Below are positions 1 through 6,932 of a stretch of DNA of 9,515 nucleotides, piece by piece. The DNA is taken from positions 1-9,515 of the forward strand of contig JAGQIB010000052.1 in the NCBI GenBank assembly GCA_020431545.1, written 5' to 3'. Made by a program: the position numbers and the translations under genes. The notes under the pieces were generated by a model. It searched no databases. It had not been told where the DNA came from and worked only from the letters and a program-made list of their open reading frames with translations. Positions within the stretch are counted from its first letter, which is position 1; each line of letters starts with the position of its first letter. Origin of the DNA: Gemmatimonadota bacterium. Lineage in GTDB: Bacteria; ARS69.

Positions 1-45
1 CCCCGGCCTCGTAAAACTCTCGTGGCGCCTGTCGTGCCCGGGCCC

Positions 46-1791
46 TCAGAGCCCGTGTTCCCCGGCTCCTCCGGGTCCGGGCGCGGGGTCCATGCCGGCC
101 ACGATCGCCCGCACCGCGTCCAGCGCCGGGTCGCGTCGGGCTGCGTAGTCCTCGGCCGTCACGGGAGCGTACACGTGTGGAGAGATCCAGAGCCGGTGGT
201 CGAGCGACGAGGTGTGCTGGTGCCAGCGGTTCGAGCAGCTCACGAGCAGTCCCGAGTAGGGCAGCCGGAAGATCGTGGACTCGCCCACGAAGTTCGGTCG
301 CGATCCCGAGGGCTCTCCCGCGAACCGCACGGTGACGTGGTCCTCGAGTTGCGCGGCAAAGGCCTGGGCCGCCGAGAACGTCTCGCGGCCGATGAGGACC
401 CACAGTGCGCCGGCCCGGTTGAACCGGGAGGCGATCGCCCGGTAGAGCAGCGGACGCGCGAGGTGGCCGTTGCCGCCGTGGTTGTTGCGCAGATCGATCA
501 CCAGGCAGCGCGCATCGGAGGCCTCCGCCTCCGAGAACACGCGCTCGGCGAACTCCGCCAGAGACTCCGCCGGTCCGTCCCGCACGGCGTTGAACAGGCA
601 GTACGCGATCCCGTCGTCCAGCAGATCGAAGCGATATCCTTCGTCTTCGTGAGCCCGGTACCGCGGCAGGGGCGCAGACGACCCGTCGGATGCATCCGCG
701 AGCGGAGTCGGATCGTCGTGCGACACGGCCCGCAGCACGAGCGAGCGGGTGCCCCCCTTCGTCTCCAGCTCCAGCGGGAGCGCGCCCCGCGCGTCCGTGA
801 GGCCCAGCACGCGCATCGCCTGCGGATCGCGGAGCACGGTCATCGCCATCCAGCGTGCGCCGAACTCGTTGTCGCGGGAGACGAGCTCGAGCGCGGCGTC
901 GAGCGCCTCGGTCACGGGGCGTCCACCGATCGAGCGGACCCGCGCACCCGCCGCCCAGGCCTGGTCGCGCGGCGCCCGGCGGAGCCGGAGTCCGTCCTCG
1001 TACCACCAGAAGTCCGCGGGGAACACGTCGTACGCGACCTTCTCGCCGCCGTGTCGCTCCCGGAAGAAGTCCGGCACGACCCGCGTGTGGCCGTCCCCGA
1101 TCGCGGCGAGGAGGCGTTGCACTTGCCACCGCAACTGGACGTCGTCCCGCGCCGGCACGGAGGCACGCAGGGCCTCGAGTCGGCTCACGTACTCCGCCTC
1201 CGGCAGGACACCGAAGAGGTCGAAGTGGAGTCGACGCAGGCGCCAGTCCAGGTAGTCGAGGTCGGCGAGCCAGCGGGCGTCGCGCGGGAGCGCCTCGTCC
1301 CCGGGCAGCCCGGCGATCGCCGCGAAGCGACGGGTCCCGCGCAGCGAGTCCAGATCGGGATCGGTCCGCACGAGCGCGTCGTCCGCGAACCCGACCTCGT
1401 ACGCGCGTTCCAGCGCATCGAGCGCCGCGTCGACGTGTCCGGCGCGCGCGTTCGCGCACGCGATGTTGTAGGTCGCCGCCGGCACCCGGACGCCGGCCGC
1501 GATGCCGCGCTCGAACGCGGGAATCGACTCCTCGAAACGGCCGGCCGAGAGCAATGCCATCCCGTAGAGTTCCCACAGCGCGCCGTCGGTGGGATTCGAC
1601 TCCACCGAGCGAGCGTACCGTTCGATCGCGAGGGGCCAGTCCTGCGCGCGATAGGCTTCCAGCGCGCGCGTCCGAACGTCCCAGTCGTCGGCCGGTGCGG
1701 CGGATGTCCGGGCACCGACAACACCGAGCACTCCGAGAACCGCGAGGAGTCCGAGGACGGCGCGGCGCGGCGCGAGTCGCGTTCGATTCAT
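46..1791 (-). CDS. Exported TPR-containing S41-family peptidase-like protein
   Basis: This 581-residue protein begins with a typical signal peptide: Arg-rich start, hydrophobic stretch about residues 11-26, then small residues, with likely cleavage near residue 32. Residues about 41-135 form two or three TPR-like helical pairs (for example SNPTDGALWELYGMALL and an ATYNIACANARAGH repeat). The rest resembles tail-specific/tricorn-type S41 peptidases: IGDGHTRV (His235) in the N-terminal part, a PDZ-like GARVRSIGGRPV at about 282-293, a VIDLRNNHGGNG core strand at 431-442, and the nucleophile-type ETFSAAQAF with Ser473. A GEPSGS motif follows at 492-497, so a His/Ser/Glu set is more plausible than the Ser/Lys dyad of CtpA. 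Start: ATG at 1791 has GGAGG four bases upstream. It probably works in the periplasm or outside the cell; its substrate is unknown. It lies 176 bases after the aminotransferase on the same strand and may be a separate unit. The family call is good; proteolytic activity is inferred. Confidence 0.85.
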   Translation of the reverse strand: MNRTRLAPRRAVLGLLAVLGVLGVVGARTSAAPADDWDVRTRALEAYRAQDWPLAIERYARSVESNPTDGALWELYGMALLSAGRFEESIPAFERGIAAGVRVPAATYNIACANARAGHVDAALDALERAYEVGFADDALVRTDPDLDSLRGTRRFAAIAGLPGDEALPRDARWLADLDYLDWRLRRLHFDLFGVLPEAEYVSRLEALRASVPARDDVQLRWQVQRLLAAIGDGHTRVVPDFFRERHGGEKVAYDVFPADFWWYEDGLRLRRAPRDQAWAAGARVRSIGGRPVTEALDAALELVSRDNEFGARWMAMTVLRDPQAMRVLGLTDARGALPLELETKGGTRSLVLRAVSHDDPTPLADASDGSSAPLPRYRAHEDEGYRFDLLDDGIAYCLFNAVRDGPAESLAEFAERVFSEAEASDARCLVIDLRNNHGGNGHLARPLLYRAIASRFNRAGALWVLIGRETFSAAQAFAAQLEDHVTVRFAGEPSGSRPNFVGESTIFRLPYSGLLVSCSNRWHQHTSSLDHRLWISPHVYAPVTAEDYAARRDPALDAVRAIVAGMDPAPGPGGAGEHGL

Positions 1792-1957
1792 GAAGCCTCC
1801 GGGGCCGGCTCCGTCTCCTCCCGGGGAAGGGTCGCGGCGACGGGCGAGCGCGCACCGACAGCAAGGCGCGCTCCCGGACTCCGGATCTCGGCGTCGGGAG
1901 AAGCGTCACTCCTCGTCGGACGCCGGTCGGGGAGCGTTCGTTGGAATCGAGGCGGAG

Positions 1958-1987
1958 AAAAACTTCGTCAGGCGCGCCGAGCGCGCC
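1958..1987 (-). terminator. Possible weak terminator hairpin at the end of the aminotransferase gene
   Basis: A perfect 7-base inverted repeat with a 3-base loop (GGCGCGC-CGA-GCGCGCC on the + strand, 1971-1987) spans the last codons of the aminotransferase. Reading on the minus strand, five T residues (1962-1958) follow, but only after an 8-base gap containing the stop codon. The gap makes it a poor match to a classical Rho-independent terminator; it could be chance in such GC-rich DNA. Confidence 0.3.
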
Positions 1988-3326
1988 CCGACGTCCCCCG
2001 GCTCGCGGCGCCTCGCCCCACGCCGGCGGTCCGCTCGAGCCACTGCTCGAGCAGGGCCGCGAGCAGATCCGGCACCTTCGCCATGTCGGCCGGCGGCACG
2101 ACGTAGGCGATCCGCATCTGGGTCCGACCCGGATTCTCGTCCGCCGGCAGATCGTAGAAGCCGGCCATGGGCGCCACCAGCAGCGTGTGCGGCTCGCCGG
2201 CGATCGCCACGCTCGCCTCCGACGCGCACCACAGCACGAACTCCAGCGCGTCGAAGTCCGGCGCCATTCGACGGACGTCGACCACGGAATACAGAGCCGC
2301 GTCCGGGCTCGAGACGATCGCGTCCGGCAACAGCTCGCGGGTGCGCGACGTGAAGTCGTGCAGCATCGACCGATAGTAGTCACGCTGACGGGCGTACCAG
2401 GCACGAAGCTCGGCGGCCGGAACGTCGTTCAGCGCGGCGAAGATCCACTGGCCGATGGCCGACGGGCACAGGCTCGCCGTGTGCTCGGCCGTCGCGCGGC
2501 GATGGAACTCGGCACTGTCCGTGAGGAGGCCGCCGATCCGCAGACCGCACGCGTTCCACACCTTGGACGACGAGTCGATCCCGATGCGGCGACCGCGGAT
2601 CCCCGGCACTTCGTCCTCCCCGATCGCCCAGATCGAACAGGCCTCGCCCTCCACGTAGTACAGCTCGCGATAGGCCTCGTCGGATACGATCCACAGGTCG
2701 TGCTTCACGCACAGGCGCGCCAGCTCCACGAGCGACTCCTGCGGGAAGAACTGTCCGGTGGGATTGTCGTAGGGAATCACCACCAGCGCGCCCGGCTTCT
2801 CGCGCACGATGACGCGCTCGATGTCCTCCAGATCCGGCAACGTGAACTGCCCGTCTTCGCCGAGTTCGCGCGTGATGCTCACGGTGGCCCGACCGAGACG
2901 TTCCGCGAACGCGGTGTAGTTCGTGTACGCGGCGTCGATCAGCAGCAGCGGGCGCTCGCCGGAGGCGGGCGGGCCGCACACGCCTGCCACGATCAGCTCC
3001 ATCGCCTCGCTTCCGCCCTGCGTGATCTGACAGTGGATGCCCTCGGGGTCGAACCCCGAGCTCGCGAGGACGTGCAGGAACGCGCGATTCGCCTCGGGCG
3101 TACCGCCGGTCGCGGTGTACGCCACGACGCCGTTCTCGAACGGCGATCCCGGCGCCCGGAGATTCTCGAGCCGCTCGATCATCGCCGGATGCATGGGCAA
3201 CGACACGTTGCCGATCGCCACGTTGACGGCCTTCGTGTCGTCGCCGCGCTCGGCGAAGCGCAGGCCGGCGACGCGGATCGCGGAGGGTTCGCGCGTGCGG
3301 AACAGCTCGGACAGTACGGGGCTCAT
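1968..3326 (-). CDS. Pyridoxal-phosphate-dependent aminotransferase, class I/II (fold type I)
   Basis: This 452-residue cytosolic enzyme has the full aminotransferase signature: GGTPEAN near 74-80, an aromatic cofactor-stacking position in AAYTNY (Tyr134), DNPTG with Asn188, SDEAY with Asp216 and Tyr219, the Schiff-base lysine in SSSK (Lys255), a phosphate-binding Arg in GLRIGG (Arg263), and the substrate-carboxylate Arg in QMRIAY (Arg405). It should transfer an amino group between an amino acid and a 2-oxoacid; the specific substrate cannot be read from sequence. The last ~20 residues are a low-complexity Arg/Gly/Ala tail not expected in the fold. ATG at 3326 overlaps the stop of the upstream response regulator as ATGA. 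A GAGGGAG SD (3332-3338) inside the regulator gene sits five bases before it, so the two are translationally coupled. The coupling suggests linkage with nitrogen or amino-acid signalling, but that is inference. Confidence 0.92.
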   Translation of the reverse strand: MSPVLSELFRTREPSAIRVAGLRFAERGDDTKAVNVAIGNVSLPMHPAMIERLENLRAPGSPFENGVVAYTATGGTPEANRAFLHVLASSGFDPEGIHCQITQGGSEAMELIVAGVCGPPASGERPLLLIDAAYTNYTAFAERLGRATVSITRELGEDGQFTLPDLEDIERVIVREKPGALVVIPYDNPTGQFFPQESLVELARLCVKHDLWIVSDEAYRELYYVEGEACSIWAIGEDEVPGIRGRRIGIDSSSKVWNACGLRIGGLLTDSAEFHRRATAEHTASLCPSAIGQWIFAALNDVPAAELRAWYARQRDYYRSMLHDFTSRTRELLPDAIVSSPDAALYSVVDVRRMAPDFDALEFVLWCASEASVAIAGEPHTLLVAPMAGFYDLPADENPGRTQMRIAYVVPPADMAKVPDLLAALLEQWLERTAGVGRGAASRGTSGRARRA

Positions 3327-4732
3327 GTCGTCTCCCTCAGACCGTACTTCTCGATCTTCTTGTAGAGGTTGCTGCGCTGCATCGCGAGCTCCTTCGCGGT
3401 GCGCTGCACGTTCCAGTGGTTGCGGGCGAGATGGTGAGCGAGATAGGCACGCTCGGCCGCGTCCTGGAACTCCGAGAACGAGGGAAGATCCAGGATGCCT
3501 CCGAGTGCGGTCGCGCCGTCGGCGGTCCCCGGACCCGCACCCGGTGCCGCCGACGCGAGGGAGGTCGCCGGGCCGAGACCCGTCGGCAGGTCCTCGCGGC
3601 CGAGGCGCAGACCGTCCGAGAGAATGACCATGCGCTCGAGCGTGTTGCGGAGCTCGCGGACGTTGCCCGGCCAGTCGTGCGCCGCGAGGCCCTCGAGCAC
3701 CTCGGGCGCGATCTCCACCGGCGGTCGATCCTCGCGCTCGCAGTACAGCTGCAGGAAGTGCTCGACCAGGAGCGGGATGTCGTCACGGCGCTCGCGCAAC
3801 GCCGGCACGCGGATCGGCACGACGTTCAGGCGGAAGAACAGATCCTCGCGGAACTCGCCGCGCTTCACCGCCTCCGGCAACTCCTTGTTCGTCGCGGCCA
3901 GGATGCGCACGTCGACGTCGATCGACTTCGTCCCGCCCACGCGCTCGAAGCGACCCTCTTCCAGCACGCGCAGCACCTTCGCCTGCACGGTGGGGCTCAT
4001 GTCCCCGATCTCGTCCAGCAGCAGCGTGCCGCCGTCCGCCGCCTCGAACTTTCCCTCGCGTCGCTGCGTCGCGCCCGTGAAGGCGCCGCGCTCGTGGCCG
4101 AACAGCTCGGACTCGATCAGCTCCTCGGGAATGGCCGCGCAGTTGATCTGCAGGAAGCGTCCCTCCGCGCGCGTGCTGCCGCGATGGATCGCGTTCGCCA
4201 CGAGTTCCTTGCCGGTCCCGTTCTCGCCGGTGATGAGCACGGTGGCGTTCGTGGGGGCGACCTTGTCGATCTGCCGCAGGACCGCCTTCACGGCCGCCGA
4301 CTCGCCCACGATCTCGAGGTTCTTGCCGAGGCGCTTGCGCGCCTCCGACGTCTCGCCGGCGAGCACCGCCTTCTGGAGTCCGTTGCGGATCGTGAGCAGG
4401 AGGCGGTCGCGGTCCGGCGGCTTCTCGAGGAAGTCGTAGGCGCCGAGCTTCGTGGCTTCGACCGCGGTCTGCACGGTGCCGTGACCGGAGACCATGATGC
4501 ACACCAGGTCCGGCGCGACCTTCCGGGCGCGCTCCAGCACCTCGAGGCCGTCCATCCCCGGCATCTTGATGTCGAGCAGCGCGAGGTCGAAGCGACGCTC
4601 GGCGAGCAGTTCGAGCGCGCGCGGCCCGTCGGGCGCGGAGGACACCGCGTAGTCCTCGTACTCGAGGACGCGGGCGAGCGACTCCCGGATCGACGCCTCG
4701 TCGTCCACGATCAGGATGCGGGCTTTCGTCAC
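3323..4732 (-). CDS. Sigma-54-dependent response regulator, NtrX/NtrC family
   Basis: This 469-residue protein has the three standard domains. The receiver (about 4-120) carries the acidic pair Asp10/Asp11, phosphoacceptor Asp54 in LLDIKMPGMDG, Ser82 and Lys104. The AAA+ sigma-54 activation domain (about 139-370) has Walker A GENGTGKE (Lys175), the sigma-54-contacting GAFTGA loop at 216-221, Walker B LLLDE (Asp240, Glu241), and FREDLFFRL with candidate Arg fingers 295 and 301. An Ala/Gly/Pro linker (about 385-410) precedes a Fis-type helix-turn-helix (about 421-466, with NVQRTAKEL and RSNLYKKI). All key residues are intact, so it should be a phosphorylation-controlled activator of sigma-54 promoters. 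The receiver's FLEKPPDRDRLLLT segment looks NtrX-like. The start is GTG at 4732, supported by GAGGAGG five bases upstream. It is the first gene of an operon with the aminotransferase; no histidine kinase adjoins it. Targets are unknown. Confidence 0.93.
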   Translation of the reverse strand: MTKARILIVDDEASIRESLARVLEYEDYAVSSAPDGPRALELLAERRFDLALLDIKMPGMDGLEVLERARKVAPDLVCIMVSGHGTVQTAVEATKLGAYDFLEKPPDRDRLLLTIRNGLQKAVLAGETSEARKRLGKNLEIVGESAAVKAVLRQIDKVAPTNATVLITGENGTGKELVANAIHRGSTRAEGRFLQINCAAIPEELIESELFGHERGAFTGATQRREGKFEAADGGTLLLDEIGDMSPTVQAKVLRVLEEGRFERVGGTKSIDVDVRILAATNKELPEAVKRGEFREDLFFRLNVVPIRVPALRERRDDIPLLVEHFLQLYCEREDRPPVEIAPEVLEGLAAHDWPGNVRELRNTLERMVILSDGLRLGREDLPTGLGPATSLASAAPGAGPGTADGATALGGILDLPSFSEFQDAAERAYLAHHLARNHWNVQRTAKELAMQRSNLYKKIEKYGLRETT

Positions 4733-4737
4733 GGGCG

Positions 4738-4744
4738 CCTCCTC
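4738..4744 (-). promoter_or_regulatory. Shine-Dalgarno fixing the GTG start of the response regulator
   Basis: The minus-strand heptamer GAGGAGG lies five bases before GTG at 4732. It is the strongest ribosome binding site in the window and supports the non-ATG start, whose first codons give the expected beta-1 strand and DDE motif of the receiver domain. Confidence 0.8.
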
Positions 4745-4745
4745 G

Positions 4746-4784
4746 GGAACGTTCCAGGGTATCGCGTGGGGGCGGCCGTGTCAT
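4746..4784 (-). promoter_or_regulatory. Sigma-70-type promoter with palindrome at the start site, upstream of the response regulator
   Basis: On the minus strand, ATGACA (4784-4779, 5/6 to TTGACA) is followed after exactly 17 bases by TACCCT (4761-4756, TANNNT type). Transcription would start near 4749. A perfect 10-base palindrome, GGAACGTTCC (4755-4746), begins right after the -10 box and covers the predicted start. That is a good place for a repressor or autoregulatory site, though a 10-base palindrome may be chance. There is no sigma-54 (GG-N10-GC) box here, so the regulator probably does not activate its own operon from this site. Confidence 0.55.
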
Positions 4785-4806
4785 CCGGCGGACGGGCGGC
4801 GCAGCT

Positions 4807-5406
4807 CTACGAACCGCCCCCGGCTCCGGGGCCGAGCGCGCCCCGACCCTCCACCACGAAGTTCCAGCCTCCGTTCCGGCTCGAGATGCCGACCCGGTCG
4901 AAGTGCGGCCGGATCGCGTCGGCCACGGGCAGGCCGGTCCGGACGCCGAACCGGTCGAACCAGGCGCGGTGCAGGGGTCCCAGTGCGGCCCAGAATCCGC
5001 GCGGGCGGTCGAAGTCCAGGACCACGAGCACGCCACCCGGCTTCACGTGGCGCACGAGGTTCGCGGTCGCCGCCGGCCAGTCCGGAACCATCGACAGTGC
5101 GTAGGTCATCAGCACGCGATCGGCGGGCGCCAGCGACACCGTGCGTACGTCGTCCCTCACGAATTCCGCCTCGGGGCACTTGCGCGTGGCCACGTCGAGC
5201 ATCGCGGCCGACGCGTCGACGCCCACGAGCGTGGCCCCCGTGTCGCGCAGGAGACGCAGGTTCGTGCCGGTGCCGCAGGCGAAGTCGATCACCCGGTGCC
5301 CCGGGCGCACGTCGAGCGCGGCCAGCGCGCGGTCGCGGTCGGCGAGATAGAACCGGGTCCAGTCGTAGATGCGCGCGTGATCCGCGTAGAACCGCTCGAG
5401 GTCCAT
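4807..5406 (-). CDS. Class I SAM-dependent methyltransferase, possibly BtaB-like
   Basis: This 199-residue protein has the Rossmann methyltransferase core. Motif I is VIDFACGTGTN (39-49), an acidic residue at the end of beta-2 is VGVDAS (Asp64), motif II is near VRDDVRTV, and a post-motif KPGGVLVVLDF lies at 122-132. The N-terminal FYADHARIYDWTRFYL followed by a DRxRAL stretch, and the C-terminal LHRAWFDRFGV region, recall BtaB, the N-methyltransferase of betaine-lipid (DGTS) synthesis, and related phospholipid N-methyltransferases. BtaB is about this size. No btaA partner is visible, so a UbiE-like or other small-molecule role remains possible. The start is ATG at 5406: longer open reading upstream lies inside the flavoprotein gene in another frame, and the family alignment begins at MDLERFY. 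It has no SD and starts five bases after the flavoprotein stop, so translation probably depends on the upstream gene. Confidence 0.85.
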   Translation of the reverse strand: MDLERFYADHARIYDWTRFYLADRDRALAALDVRPGHRVIDFACGTGTNLRLLRDTGATLVGVDASAAMLDVATRKCPEAEFVRDDVRTVSLAPADRVLMTYALSMVPDWPAATANLVRHVKPGGVLVVLDFDRPRGFWAALGPLHRAWFDRFGVRTGLPVADAIRPHFDRVGISSRNGGWNFVVEGRGALGPGAGGGS

Positions 5407-5411
5407 GGGGC

Positions 5412-6377
5412 TCAGTCCGGGCGCGGGCCGAACACCTTCTCGCCGTCGAAGCGACCGTTCTCGATGAAGATCTCGGAGACCTTGCGACCGCCCGTGATAC
5501 TGCCCACGACGTGCACGCCGGGAACGTTCGACTCCAGTGTCTCCGGGTCGAGTCGGGGAACGAGCGTGTCGGGGGCGAGCTCCACGCCGATGCGGCGCAG
5601 CAACTCGAAGTCCGGTTGGTAGCCGAGCAGTACGTACACGCGATCGGCCGGCAGGATCTCCTCGCCCGCCGGACCCCACACCCGCACGCCGCGATCCTCG
5701 ATGCGCGTGACCACCGTGTCGAAGCGCGCAGCGATCTCTCCGGCCGCGATGCGATTCATCACGTCGGGGCGAACCCAGTACTTCACGGTCTTCTTGAGCT
5801 CCGGGCGCCGGTGCACGATCGTGACGCGCGCGCCCGCCCGGAACAGCTCGAGCGCCGCCTCGCACGCGGAGTTGCCACCGCCGACCACGACCACGTCGCG
5901 CTCGAAGCTCGCGTGCGCTTCGTCGAAGCGCACGGAGACGTGCGGGAGGTCCACCCCCGGAACGTCGAGCCGGTTCGGATGGTCGAAGTAGCCGGTCGCG
6001 ATCACGAGGCGACGCGTGCGGATCGTGTCCGCGCCGCTCGAACCGGCGATGTCCGCCACGAGTTCGGGACCGTCGCGGCGGACGTTCTCGAGCCGCGTGT
6101 ACGTTCGCACCCGCAACCCCTCCCGGCGCACGATGCCGCGGTAGTACTTCAGCGCCTCCTCGCGGGTCGGCTTCTCCCCCGCGCACGGGAAGGGATGCGT
6201 GCCGATCTCCAGCAGCTCGGGGGTCGTGAAGAACCGCATCGCCGTGGGATACCGGCGGATCGACTCGACCACGGCCCCCTGGTCGATCACGAGCGGATCG
6301 ATCCCGCGCCGCCGGGCGGAAAGGGCACACGCGAGCCCGATCGGCCCGGCGCCCACGATGAGAGCGTCCTCGATCAT
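5412..6377 (-). CDS. ypdA: YpdA-family FAD/NAD(P)-dependent disulfide-reductase-like flavoprotein
   Basis: This 321-residue protein has two dinucleotide-binding folds of the thioredoxin-reductase superfamily: FAD GAGPIG (9-14) and NAD(P) GGGNSA (166-171), plus an ATG motif (127-129) and a C-terminal FAD-contacting HVVGSITGG (289-297). It lacks the CxxC of thioredoxin reductase. Family features of YpdA/Bdr are clear: RRYPTAMRFF, LLEIGTHPF, EALKYYRGIV and KYWVRPDVMNRI. In Firmicutes, YpdA (Bdr) is reported to reduce bacillithiol disulfide with NADPH. Here the conserved Cys of the FAD motif (Cys14 in S. aureus) is Ile13, and Cys17 is the nearest alternative, so the substrate may differ or the mechanism may use another Cys. 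The ATG at 6377 has no SD but a -10 box six bases upstream. The gene is the first of an operon with the methyltransferase. The family is confident; the reaction is uncertain. Confidence 0.88.
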   Translation of the reverse strand: MIEDALIVGAGPIGLACALSARRRGIDPLVIDQGAVVESIRRYPTAMRFFTTPELLEIGTHPFPCAGEKPTREEALKYYRGIVRREGLRVRTYTRLENVRRDGPELVADIAGSSGADTIRTRRLVIATGYFDHPNRLDVPGVDLPHVSVRFDEAHASFERDVVVVGGGNSACEAALELFRAGARVTIVHRRPELKKTVKYWVRPDVMNRIAAGEIAARFDTVVTRIEDRGVRVWGPAGEEILPADRVYVLLGYQPDFELLRRIGVELAPDTLVPRLDPETLESNVPGVHVVGSITGGRKVSEIFIENGRFDGEKVFGPRPD

Positions 6378-6383
6378 CGAGGG

Positions 6384-6412
6384 AACCTACGGGAGCCGCG
6401 GGACCCGATCAA
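6384..6412 (-). promoter_or_regulatory. Promoter of the ypdA-like operon, predicted leaderless
   Basis: On the minus strand, TTGATC (6412-6407) is followed after 17 bases by TAGGTT (6389-6384), and the ATG starts six bases later at 6377. With normal -10 to +1 spacing the transcript would begin at the A of ATG. No Shine-Dalgarno is present in the intervening bases (CCCTCG), which agrees with a leaderless mRNA. Confidence 0.55.
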
Positions 6413-6432
6413 GCGGCCCACGACCTTCCCGC

Positions 6433-6461
6433 GTGCCAAGTACGCGCCGATCCGCTATCTT
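6433..6461 (+). promoter_or_regulatory. Promoter of the cytochrome gene, predicted leaderless or nearly so
   Basis: GTGCCA (6433-6438, 4/6 to TTGACA) and TATCTT (6456-6461) are 17 bases apart. The ATG lies seven bases after the -10 box at 6469, and the intervening GCCCGCC has no Shine-Dalgarno. This promoter is back to back with that of the ypdA-like gene, with only 20 bases between the two -35 elements, so a single bound factor could affect both. Confidence 0.5.
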
Positions 6462-6468
6462 GCCCGCC

Positions 6469-6927
6469 ATGAAGAAGATCCTGATCGGCCTCGTCGTCCT
6501 GTTCGCGGGAATCCAGTTCGTGCCCGTGGAGCGCACGAATCCTCCCGTGACGCAGGCGATCGACGCCCCGCCCGCGGTGCAGGCGATCCTCGATCGCAGC
6601 TGCGCCGACTGTCACTCGAACCAGACTCGCTGGCCGTGGTACTCGCGCGTCGCGCCCGCTTCGTGGCTCGTCGCCAAGGACGTCCGCGAGGGTCGGGAGA
6701 AGCTGAACTTCTCGGAGTTCGGCGACTACCCGGAGCGTCGCCAGCGCCACAAGGTCTCGGAAGTGCTCGAGGAAGTGGAGCACGGCGAGATGCCGCTCAA
6801 GCCGTACCTGCTCATCCACCGCGACGCGAAGGTCTCCGAACCCGAGATCGAAACGCTTCGCGCGTGGGTCGCCGTGGCCGGCGAGGCGCCGCGCGGCGAA
6901 GAAGAGGGTGAATCGCACGAGAGCTGA
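6469..6927 (+). CDS. Membrane-anchored mono-haem c-type cytochrome (haem-binding domain protein)
   Basis: This 152-residue protein starts MKKILIGLVVLFAGIQFV, a short positive N-terminus and one hydrophobic segment that acts as signal anchor or signal peptide. The haem site is CADCH (45-49), binding covalently through Cys45/Cys48 with His49 as proximal ligand. The surrounding SNQTRWPWYSRVAPASW and the later HGEMPLKPYLLIH are typical of the Haem_bd domain. Met108 of GEMPL is the likely sixth ligand. The C-terminal ~15 residues are Glu-rich. It should sit on the periplasmic face and carry electrons or sense redox state; the partner is unknown. The start at 6469 is chosen because upstream in-frame sequence is not cytochrome-like and gives no signal sequence, and a -10 box sits just before it. 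It is divergent from the ypdA-like gene and convergent with the arsR-like gene. Confidence 0.92.
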   Translation: MKKILIGLVVLFAGIQFVPVERTNPPVTQAIDAPPAVQAILDRSCADCHSNQTRWPWYSRVAPASWLVAKDVREGREKLNFSEFGDYPERRQRHKVSEVLEEVEHGEMPLKPYLLIHRDAKVSEPEIETLRAWVAVAGEAPRGEEEGESHES

Positions 6928-6932
6928 CCCGT

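Noticed and set aside
1..45. Terminator after the S41 gene
   Set aside because: A short GC-rich inverted stretch and a TTTT run are present but not adjacent, and the region is cut by the window edge.
1792..1967. Possible separate promoter or small gene between aminotransferase and S41 genes
   Set aside because: No TANNNT box at useful spacing and no convincing short coding sequence were found on the minus strand; only the SD of the S41 gene is clear.
22..2106. 694-codon open frame on the plus strand
   Set aside because: It is antisense to the S41 gene and runs past its start into the aminotransferase gene; its translation is Arg/Val/Gly-rich with no domain. Long antisense frames are expected at about 70% G+C.
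3416..5104. 562-codon open frame on the plus strand
   Set aside because: It is antisense to the response regulator and methyltransferase, whose domains are complete and convincing.
5407..6330. N-terminal extension of the methyltransferase frame
   Set aside because: The frame stays open upstream but lies in another frame of the flavoprotein gene and has no domain; the family alignment starts at the ATG at 5406.
4716..6911. 731-codon open frame on the plus strand
   Set aside because: It covers the antisense of the methyltransferase and flavoprotein and then an out-of-frame cytochrome; low-complexity Arg/Ala/Pro translation, so it is a GC-rich shadow.
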